Part shown: in pieces, positions 1 through 5,453 of the stretch
How the letters are laid out: each line of letters begins with the position of its first letter
Position numbering within the stretch: the stretch's first letter is position 1
Assembly: GCA_905233335.1 (NCBI GenBank)
Contig: CAJOED010000080.1
Span: forward strand, 1,140 to 7,417
DNA: 6,278 nt
Direction: 5' to 3'
Source: an uncultured Synergistales bacterium
GTDB taxonomy: Bacteria; Synergistota; Synergistia; Synergistales; Aminobacteriaceae
Translations under genes and position numbers: made by a program
Notes under the pieces: model-generated
The model's database searches: none
Told to the model about the DNA's origin: nothing
What the model saw: the letters and a program-made list of their open reading frames with translations, nothing else

Positions 1-8
1 TAATTACC

Positions 9-1049
9 ATGACCGTAAAAATTTTCAGCACACCGTACCTGCAGGGTTTCGGAATTAATGCCTATTACACCGACGACGGAAAAGGCTTCATGAGGGACGG
101 ACAATATTTTTTCAGCAGCGAGAAAGGAAACTGGCTCAATTCCGACTGGCTGATAGTTCACGAAACACCGTATGCATGTTTCTATACGGACATCCCGCGA
201 GAACGGCGCATACTCTTCACGATGGAGCCTCCCGAAATACGAAAATACGAGAACTTCATGTACTACCTCGAACAGTTTGGGACAGTCATAGCAATTCGGA
301 ATATTCCGGGATATTCAGGACGGCTCATAGTGTCGAACCCGCATATAGCATGGAGTGCGGGTATTCACGGGGAATTCAGGTCAGTCCGCGATATAGAGAG
401 TTATGGAGTTCCGGCCAAGAATAAGACAATCTCAATAATTACCTCACTGAAACAAAAGACAGAATACCATAGAAAGCGCGTGAAGTTTCTTCATGAGGCA
501 CAAAGAGAATTTGCGGGAGTTCTTGACAGTTTCGGGAGGGAGTTCAACCCGGTGAATGACAAGCTCGACGCTATTGCACCGTACAAGTATCATATAGTGA
601 TAGAAAATTCCCGCGTGAAAAATTACTGGACGGAGAAACTTGCGGATGCCTGGGCAGGGTGGGCACTTCCTATATACTGCGGAGACCCGGCAATACTCGA
701 ACAGATACCCGACAAGAACGGAATAGAAATTATTGATGTCGATGATGTGAAAAGTTCACTCGCAAAAATTCACCGCATTATTGAGAGCGATATATACTCC
801 CAAAGGCTTGAAGCAATAGAGAAGTGCAGAAAGTGGATGATAAAAGCATCAAATTCTCATGAGCTTGTTTGCAGCATCATAGAGAGTTCGCACGACACGA
901 CACCGAAACTTGAGAAGCCGGAATTATTCAGGGTACTCACGAGCACACGCAAGAACACAGCATACAGCTTCATGAAGAGCATATCCCCGAAAACAGCGGA
1001 CTATCTTTTTGAGGCATACTACAGGAAGAAAGGCAGGTTTTGGGAATGA
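9..1049 (+). CDS. GT10-like (alpha-1,3-fucosyltransferase family) glycosyltransferase
   Basis: Encodes 346 residues. The C-terminal half carries the GT10 nucleotide-sugar-binding signature: Y192-K-Y-H-I-V-I-E199-N200-S, then N205-Y-W-T-E209-K210-L, then A219-L-P-I-Y-C-G225-D-P. This closely parallels the FENS...Y.TEK...PIYWG pattern of Helicobacter-type fucosyltransferases. The N-terminal half has the expected beta-strand plus 'FTMEPPEI' region near residues 70-78. Family knowledge predicts transfer of a GDP-activated sugar (typically fucose) to a surface glycan on the cytoplasmic side; the exact donor and acceptor cannot be read here. I see no signal peptide or membrane segment. Only 8 bases precede the ATG, with no visible Shine-Dalgarno and no in-frame stop, so the true start could lie left of the window. 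The N-terminus, beginning just before the beta-strand VKIFSTPY, nevertheless looks natural. The stop overlaps the next start (ATGA), implying co-transcription and translational coupling. Confidence 0.8.
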   Translation: MTVKIFSTPYLQGFGINAYYTDDGKGFMRDGQYFFSSEKGNWLNSDWLIVHETPYACFYTDIPRERRILFTMEPPEIRKYENFMYYLEQFGTVIAIRNIPGYSGRLIVSNPHIAWSAGIHGEFRSVRDIESYGVPAKNKTISIITSLKQKTEYHRKRVKFLHEAQREFAGVLDSFGREFNPVNDKLDAIAPYKYHIVIENSRVKNYWTEKLADAWAGWALPIYCGDPAILEQIPDKNGIEIIDVDDVKSSLAKIHRIIESDIYSQRLEAIEKCRKWMIKASNSHELVCSIIESSHDTTPKLEKPELFRVLTSTRKNTAYSFMKSISPKTADYLFEAYYRKKGRFWE

Positions 1050-2155
1050 GGATATTATTCTGTTCCGACGCGCTCACGATTGACGGCGTAACAAGCTACA
1101 TTCTGAACGTCGGTGCGGCACTCAAACGCGCAGGGCATGAAGTCGCTGTACTTGGCCGGTGGGCAGGCTCCGGGTTTCAGGCACGATACAGGCACGAGGG
1201 CTTCACGGTGATTAGCTGTCCTTCCGTGAGTGTCGGGAATATGTACTTTGACTTCCGCGCAAAACATTTTCGTCCCGACGTAATCATGACTGACCCAAGA
1301 AGATCTTTCCCGCTTGCTGTGAGAATAAAGAAACTCACCGGCGCACCCGTCATCACGTACTTTCTCGACCCCGTAGAGAAGACAGACAGACCCGGACGCG
1401 ATATTCCCTCACTCGTGAAGTACAGCGATGTGTTTACGGCGTTCGAGAGAAATATTCTCGCACAGCTTCATGAACTCAATGCACCCACTCCCATCGTGAA
1501 GATGACCCGCCCGCTTGATGTGTTCTTTGCCCCGTCGGAACTCCCTGAACGCGAAAACTTCAGCATTCTGTGTTTCGGGAGATTGAGCCGCTACAAAACG
1601 CCGGGTATTTTTCACATGCTCGACAACATAAATATTATTCGCGAAAAAATACCTGACTTCACGATAAATATTTTGGGCGGAGGCGGCTGGCGATTGTACA
1701 AGCTGAAGTACTTTGCGCACACCGTGAACAGGAAAATGGGCAGAAAGTGCCTCAACATTATAGGAGCGCAGGACAACCCAAGAAGCTGGATCGAGCGCGC
1801 TAACGTTGTGTTTGCGTCGGCAACGTCAGCAATGGAGGCGGCATACTCACAGCGTCCTGTTATCGCGATGTGTTCGGGGTATTTCGGGCGTGTTGCTCCC
1901 AAGAATCTCAATGAGGCGGTGAACAGTTACTTTTCGGAACGTTATGCGGACAAAGATTTTTCGGGATTACTTGATGACCTCTTCAGTATATACGATAGCT
2001 ATAATGACTCGGAGTTCGTGAATAGTTTGCGTGAGGTTTCCTGTATGCTTGGCCGGGAGTTTTCAGAGCGTGAGACGGTGAGAGCGTTCAACGAGTTATG
2101 CTCACTCGTGAGTAAGGGTGCTGCTTTCTCCTTCCTTAACCATGCCCCTGCATGA
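1046..2155 (+). CDS. GT4-like (GT-B fold) glycosyltransferase
   Basis: Encodes 369 residues from ATG 1046, which overlaps the upstream TGA. A TTG six bases earlier is also in frame, but the AGG at 1035-1037 lies 8 bases before the ATG and only 2 before the TTG, so I prefer the ATG. The N-terminus (MRILFCSDALTIDGVTSYI, then LNVGAALKRAGHEVAVLG) is the classic GT-B acceptor-side Rossmann start with a glycine-containing loop. The C-terminal donor domain starts near residue 174 with ILCFGRLSRYK, where GT4 proteins have G-R-x-x-x-x-K. It continues with IIGAQDN.. and SAMEAAYSQRPVIA, where E264 occupies the second glutamate of the usual E-x7-E motif. The first glutamate of that motif appears replaced by a small residue, so it is a divergent member. 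It probably adds a sugar to the same glycan as the GT10-like neighbour; substrate unknown. It converges on the SRP RNA, with no obvious terminator between them. Confidence 0.85.
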   Translation: MRILFCSDALTIDGVTSYILNVGAALKRAGHEVAVLGRWAGSGFQARYRHEGFTVISCPSVSVGNMYFDFRAKHFRPDVIMTDPRRSFPLAVRIKKLTGAPVITYFLDPVEKTDRPGRDIPSLVKYSDVFTAFERNILAQLHELNAPTPIVKMTRPLDVFFAPSELPERENFSILCFGRLSRYKTPGIFHMLDNINIIREKIPDFTINILGGGGWRLYKLKYFAHTVNRKMGRKCLNIIGAQDNPRSWIERANVVFASATSAMEAAYSQRPVIAMCSGYFGRVAPKNLNEAVNSYFSERYADKDFSGLLDDLFSIYDSYNDSEFVNSLREVSCMLGREFSERETVRAFNELCSLVSKGAAFSFLNHAPA

Positions 2156-2210
2156 AACAGTGAGAGCCTTTCTCCCTATCTCCTGCTCATTATGGGAAGG
2201 CACAAATAAT

Positions 2211-2304
2211 GCCCGGTATTCAATGGCCCCCGGAAAATTCTGCTTAGTGCTGCTTCGTTCCCGACCTGACACGATTCGCAGACATCCGCCGCATTGAGCC
2301 GGAC
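2211..2304 (-). ncRNA. ffs: Signal recognition particle RNA, small bacterial type (4.5S-like)
   Basis: On the minus strand, the segment from about 2272 to 2247 reads GUGUCAGG, UCG, GGAA, CGA, AGCAGCAC. This is the conserved domain IV of SRP RNA: the GGAA tetraloop (2261-2258) closed by UCG/CGA, with UCAGG opposite AGCAG forming the symmetric Ffh-binding loop. Nested outward I can pair GUG/CAC (2272-2270 with 2249-2247), UCUGC/GCAGA (2282-2278 with 2243-2239), CGGA/UCCG (2288-2285 with 2234-2231), UCAAUG/CAUUGA (2297-2292 with 2225-2220) and a terminal GUCCGG/CCGGGC stem (2304-2299 with 2216-2211). The result is one 94-nt rod, the size of the small Alu-less form. The RNA binds the GTPase Ffh and targets nascent membrane and secreted proteins to FtsY and SecYEG. 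A perfect TATAAT sits seven bases upstream of the 5' end. The ends are inferred from pairing; the 3' end may extend a few bases. Confidence 0.92.
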
Positions 2305-2310
2305 GCACAT

Positions 2311-2340
2311 ATTATACTATACTCCGATGATTTCCGCCCA
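2311..2340 (-). promoter_or_regulatory. Promoter of the SRP RNA, overlapping the end of hemW
   Basis: Reading the minus strand, TATAAT lies at 2316-2311 and the first paired base of the SRP RNA at 2304, the right distance for transcription start. The -35 region is poor: the best candidate is TGGGCG at 2340-2335 with an 18-base spacer. The promoter sits across the hemW stop codon (2319-2317), so the RNA can be made independently of lepA-hemW as well as by read-through. Confidence 0.7.
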
Positions 2341-3399
2341 TATCGCATTGCCGACACGCATACCCTTCCGGCTTAGTGCTACACGTCCGGGAGTATTCGC
2401 GAAAAGTTCACCGGGCATCTGCGACAACACATCAAGTACTTCCGGCAGTAAGTCATCACGTGAAATTCCGTATCTCGTGCGTAGTGAGAGTATTGCGAGT
2501 TCGATTTTGCGTTCTCGTGGAGAAAGTTTTTCTTGTGTCGTAAGTTCGCCGGGAAAATTCTTTCTTGCGGCGTAAAAATATCGTTCGAGCGTCGGAGGAT
2601 TTGCCGTCCTCACTCCGTCAACATAACTCACAGCAGAAGCACCCAGCGCGATAACGTCATCATGAGTCCAGTAAGACATGTTGTGCCGACACTCGTAGTT
2701 TTCGGGGGCAAAGCTCGAAATCTCGTACTGCGGGAAATTATGACGCGGCAGAAAATATTGTGCGTACCTGTAGAACTCGTAATTGTTCAGGTCAGTATCA
2801 CCGTAAATTTTCGCGAGCGGCGTATCAGGCTCAAGTGTCAGCTGGTATGCCGAAATGTGATTAGCATAATTCATTACCGTCTTCAACGAATGCGCCCATG
2901 TCCGTAAAGTTTGTCCGGGAATGCCGAAAATCAGATCGCACGACAGCACAAGCCCGGAATTTTTCACCAGCTCCATTGCGTGAACGGCTCTACGTGAGTC
3001 GTGAATGCGGCCAAGTGTCGCAAGCTCATCATCAATGAGGCTCTGAACGCCAAGACTAACGCGCGAAAAATTATTGTCCCGTAAAAATTTCACGAGTTCG
3101 GGAGTGAGGGAGTTCGGGTTTGCTTCCGTCGTTGCTTCTGTGAGGGTTGACGTGTCGAAATTCCGCGTGATGATGTTCACGAGTTCCCGCCACTGAAAAA
3201 TACTCATGACACTTGGAGTCCCGCCGCCGACGTAGAGAGTCCGCAACTTTTCGCCGCGATATTTTGCCGCCTCAACAGCAAGTGCCGACAAGTAAGCATC
3301 AATTTCGCCCGTCCTGCCCGCAACGCTGTAGAACGAACAGTAGCCGCACTTCTTTTCACAGAACGGTATGTGTACGTACAGCCCGCTACTTTTCTCCAC
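2317..3399 (-). CDS. hemW: Heme chaperone HemW (radical SAM, HemN-like family)
   Basis: Encodes 360 residues, close to the usual HemW length. The radical-SAM cluster motif is C14-E-K-K-C18-G-Y-C21 followed by S-F; HemW has an aromatic residue here where true coproporphyrinogen dehydrogenase HemN has a fourth cysteine. G58-G-G-T-P-S63 is the SAM-binding glycine motif, and H239-N-M-S-Y-W244 is the HNxxYW motif diagnostic of HemW and linked to heme handling. The protein should hold a 4Fe-4S cluster, bind heme and deliver it to target proteins such as respiratory enzymes; such proteins are often misannotated as oxygen-independent coproporphyrinogen oxidase. The start is GTG at 3399, preceded by AGGTGG (3408-3403), and lies 14 bases inside the end of lepA, indicating translational coupling. 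The N-terminus reaches LYVHIPFC after six residues, as expected for the family. Confidence 0.95.
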   Translation of the reverse strand: MEKSSGLYVHIPFCEKKCGYCSFYSVAGRTGEIDAYLSALAVEAAKYRGEKLRTLYVGGGTPSVMSIFQWRELVNIITRNFDTSTLTEATTEANPNSLTPELVKFLRDNNFSRVSLGVQSLIDDELATLGRIHDSRRAVHAMELVKNSGLVLSCDLIFGIPGQTLRTWAHSLKTVMNYANHISAYQLTLEPDTPLAKIYGDTDLNNYEFYRYAQYFLPRHNFPQYEISSFAPENYECRHNMSYWTHDDVIALGASAVSYVDGVRTANPPTLERYFYAARKNFPGELTTQEKLSPRERKIELAILSLRTRYGISRDDLLPEVLDVLSQMPGELFANTPGRVALSRKGMRVGNAIWAEIIGV

Positions 3400-5188
3400 T
3401 GTCCACCTGCATAAACGCCAGGAACGCCTCCTGAGGTATTGCCACTTTCCCTATCTGCTTCATGCGCTTCTTGCCCTCTTTCTGTTTTTCGAGGAGTTTC
3501 CGCTTCCGGGTAATGTCCCCGCCGTAACACTTAGCGAGAACGTCCTTGCGCAATGCCTTCACGTTCACACGCACGATTACGCGACGACCGATTGAGGCCT
3601 GTATGGGTATCTCGAAAAGCTGTGAGGGGATTAACTCTTTCAGTTTCGTAACGACAGCATGACCCCGATTATACGCCGCGTCCTTGTGGCAAATGAACGA
3701 GAACGCATCAGCCGCCTCACCGTTCACGAGAATATCAACCCTCACGAGTTCGCTTGCTCTCAACCCGATAAGCTCATAGTCGAGAGAAGCATAGCCCCGT
3801 GTCTGTGATTTCAGTTTGTCGTGGAAGTCAACGATAAATTCTGATAATGGCATCTCGTATACTAATCTTACGCGTTCGGGGGTTATGTAGTCCATCGATT
3901 TATACGTCCCGCGTTTGTCCTGCACCAGCTGCATAACACGCCCGGTAAATTCTGACGGCATGAACACAGAGAGCTTTATGTACGGTTCGCGTATTTCTGT
4001 AATCTCGCTTGCGTCGGGAAAATCTGACGGACGGTGAGCCTCTATCACTTCACCCGATGACTTCACAACCTCATAAATTACGTTCGGGGAAGTAGCAACA
4101 AGTTCAACGCCGTATTCCTCACGCAGTCTCTCACGCACCACGTCCATATGAAGCAGTCCCAAGAAGCCGCACCTGAAACCGAAACCGAGAGCTTCAGAAC
4201 TTTCCGGCTCATAAGTTACGGCGGAGTCATTGAGGCATAATTTTTCGAGTGCGTCCCGTAACTGCGGGTAATTGTCGCGCTCAACAGGATAGAATCCGCA
4301 GAACACTACGCTCTTCACCTTCTTGTAGCCGGGAAGCGGGGAACTTGCGGGGTTATTAGCGTCCGTGATGGTGTCGCCGACCTGAGCTTCTGCCAGAGTC
4401 TTTATGCTCGCTGTGATGTATCCGACTTCACCGGGGCCAAGCTCACTCACAGGCGTGAATCCCGGCTTGAACACTCCTGCTTCATTCACCGGGTAAGTTA
4501 TGCCGTTCGACATGAACATAATATTCTGCCCGGACTTAATGCTGCCGTTCATGACTCGTACATAGCAGATTACCCCCCTGTAGTTGTCGTACACCGAGTC
4601 AAATATTAGTGCCTGCAGGGGTGCGTCAATATCTCCTTTGGGCGCGGGGATGTCCTTCACGATGCGTTCGAGAATGTCATTAACGCCTTCACCTGTCTTT
4701 GCGCTCGTGAGTACAGCGTCGGAAGCGTCAAGTCCCACTACATCAGAAATTTCCTGCTTTGCGTTGTCGGGTCGTGCGGAGGGCAGGTCTATCTTGTTGA
4801 TGACGGGCAAAATCTCTAGTCCCTGCTCTATGGCCTGATATGCATTCGCTACGGTCTGTGCTTCAACTCCCTGCGATGCGTCGACGACGAGCAAGGCTCC
4901 TTCACACGCCGCAAGTGAACGTGATACCTCATAAGCAAAGTCAACGTGTCCGGGTGTGTCTATGAGGTTGAGTATGTATTTTCTGCCGTCCTGAGCTGTG
5001 TAGTCCATTCGTACAGGGACGAGCTTTATCGTTATGCCGCGTTCACGTTCAAGAGTGAGGCTGTCGAGGATTTGTGCCTTCATGTCGCGTGATGAGATTG
5101 TGCCGGTGGATTCTAGTAATCGGTCGGCGAGGGTGGATTTCCCGTGATCTATGTGAGCGATTATGCAAAAGTTTCGTATGTTGTTCAT
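3386..5188 (-). CDS. lepA: Elongation factor 4 (LepA), ribosomal GTPase
   Basis: Encodes 600 residues, the full family length. The GTPase motifs are complete: G1 A11-H-I-D-H-G-K-S-T19, G2 R50-G-I-T-I54, G3 D77-T-P-G-H81, G4 N131-K-I-D134 and G5 S162-A-K164. The EF-G-like domains II, III and V follow, and the C-terminal domain unique to LepA is present (Y-G-G-D-I-T-R-K-R-K-L-L-E-K-Q-K-E-G-K-K-R-M-K, then IPQEAFLAFM). LepA acts on the cytoplasmic ribosome, where it is associated with back-translocation, stalled ribosomes and subunit biogenesis. The start is firm: an in-frame TAA stands two codons upstream of ATG 5188. The Shine-Dalgarno is weak; GAAGGA (5210-5205) lies 16 bases away. It is the first gene of the lepA-hemW operon, a pairing known in several phyla, and is divergent from the protease gene. 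Confidence 0.98.
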   Translation of the reverse strand: MNNIRNFCIIAHIDHGKSTLADRLLESTGTISSRDMKAQILDSLTLERERGITIKLVPVRMDYTAQDGRKYILNLIDTPGHVDFAYEVSRSLAACEGALLVVDASQGVEAQTVANAYQAIEQGLEILPVINKIDLPSARPDNAKQEISDVVGLDASDAVLTSAKTGEGVNDILERIVKDIPAPKGDIDAPLQALIFDSVYDNYRGVICYVRVMNGSIKSGQNIMFMSNGITYPVNEAGVFKPGFTPVSELGPGEVGYITASIKTLAEAQVGDTITDANNPASSPLPGYKKVKSVVFCGFYPVERDNYPQLRDALEKLCLNDSAVTYEPESSEALGFGFRCGFLGLLHMDVVRERLREEYGVELVATSPNVIYEVVKSSGEVIEAHRPSDFPDASEITEIREPYIKLSVFMPSEFTGRVMQLVQDKRGTYKSMDYITPERVRLVYEMPLSEFIVDFHDKLKSQTRGYASLDYELIGLRASELVRVDILVNGEAADAFSFICHKDAAYNRGHAVVTKLKELIPSQLFEIPIQASIGRRVIVRVNVKALRKDVLAKCYGGDITRKRKLLEKQKEGKKRMKQIGKVAIPQEAFLAFMQVDSGEK

Positions 5189-5225
5189 GAATTAATTGTA
5201 CCAGTCCTTCAAGAAATTATCTGTT

Positions 5226-5254
5226 ATTATATAATGTAATATATCTCGTTCATG
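5226..5254 (-). promoter_or_regulatory. Candidate promoter of lepA-hemW
   Basis: On the minus strand a perfect TATAAT occurs at 5231-5226, giving a start near 5219 and a leader of about 31 bases before the lepA ATG. The -35 is weak: CATGAA at 5254-5249 with a 17-base spacer, or ATGAAC at 5253-5248 with 16. The weak -35 overlaps the first copy of the TGTTGAAAAA direct repeat. Confidence 0.5.
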
Positions 5255-5275
5255 TTGAAAAACCGTGTTGAAAAA
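5253..5275 (+). repeat. Direct repeat TGTTGAAAAA, two copies
   Basis: TGTTGAAAAA occurs at 5253-5262 and again at 5266-5275, a 13-base period. The first copy touches the -35 region proposed for lepA; the second contains the TTGAAA proposed as -35 for the protease. The repeat is directly visible. A role as a regulator-binding site is inference, and chance is possible in AT-rich DNA. Confidence 0.6.
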
Positions 5276-5295
5276 TTTTTAATGTTTGTTAAAAT
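5268..5295 (+). promoter_or_regulatory. Candidate upstream promoter of the protease gene
   Basis: TTGAAA at 5268-5273 and TAAAAT at 5290-5295 are separated by 16 bases, a reasonable housekeeping-type promoter. Transcription would start near 5302 and leave a leader of about 150 bases. A second -10 (TATAAT, 5320-5325) further down competes as the real one. Confidence 0.45.
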
Positions 5296-5305
5296 AAACC
5301 AGACT

Positions 5306-5325
5306 TTATACTAGTTAAGTATAAT
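5306..5325 (+). promoter_or_regulatory. Perfect inverted repeat overlapping a TATAAT box
   Basis: TTATACT (5306-5312) and AGTATAA (5318-5324) are exact reverse complements separated by five bases. The right arm overlaps a perfect TATAAT at 5320-5325, which has no good -35. This fits either an operator placed over the -10 of the protease promoter or a simple AT-rich palindrome. No regulator gene is visible nearby. Confidence 0.45.
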
Positions 5326-5368
5326 AATTTTTCTTCGTAACCTGTATCAGCAATTCTTAAATAATGAT

Positions 5369-5426
5369 AAAAATGTCTGTCTTGTGTATTACCTTGTGTA
5401 TTACACAGTGAGGAGCAGACTTTTTT
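5369..5426 (+). terminator. Terminator-like hairpin in the protease leader (possible attenuator)
   Basis: GTCTG (5375-5379) pairs with CAGAC (5416-5420), which is followed directly by six T (5421-5426). Upstream A5369-A5373 can pair with T5422-T5426 across one T/T mismatch. The 36-base interior contains the 12-base tandem repeat and a second small hairpin, TGTGT/ACACA (5395-5399 with 5403-5407). The GC content of the stem is modest, so a strong terminator is not assured. It lies between the candidate promoters and the protease Shine-Dalgarno, so if it terminates it would act as an attenuator. Confidence 0.4.
5381..5404 (+). repeat. Perfect 12-bp tandem repeat in the protease leader
   Basis: CTTGTGTATTAC is present twice head to tail (5381-5392 and 5393-5404) and is followed by ACAG. 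Each copy contains TGTGT, and the single ACACA at 5403-5407 can pair with either copy, so two alternative hairpins are possible in the transcript. Confidence 0.85.
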
Positions 5427-5440
5427 ATAAATATTATATA

Positions 5441-5446
5441 AGGAGG
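5441..5446 (+). promoter_or_regulatory. Strong Shine-Dalgarno of the protease gene
   Basis: AGGAGG lies 7 bases before ATG 5454, a near-ideal site that fixes the start. It is far stronger than the site of lepA across the intergenic region, suggesting high protease expression once transcription passes the leader. Confidence 0.85.
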
Positions 5447-5453
5447 TTTTATC

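Noticed and set aside
2188..2211. CATTAT...ATAATG inverted repeat with a 12-base loop as a terminator for the SRP RNA or the glycosyltransferase operon
   Set aside because: AT-only weak stem, no T-run on either strand, and it overlaps the last base of the RNA stem. No convincing terminator is visible between the convergent units.
2102..2308. A 68-codon minus-strand open frame in the gap downstream of hemW
   Set aside because: It lies over the SRP RNA helices and the end of the opposite gene, has no ribosome site of note, and its composition is explained by the RNA.
2242..2380. GCTTAGTGCT occurring at 2242-2251 and again at 2371-2380
   Set aside because: One copy belongs to the SRP RNA core and the other to hemW codons; a single 10-base match at this distance is likely chance.
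3204..3530. Open frames on both strands across the hemW-lepA junction
   Set aside because: Arginine- and serine-rich out-of-frame translations of two clearly conserved genes; no motif and no ribosome site.
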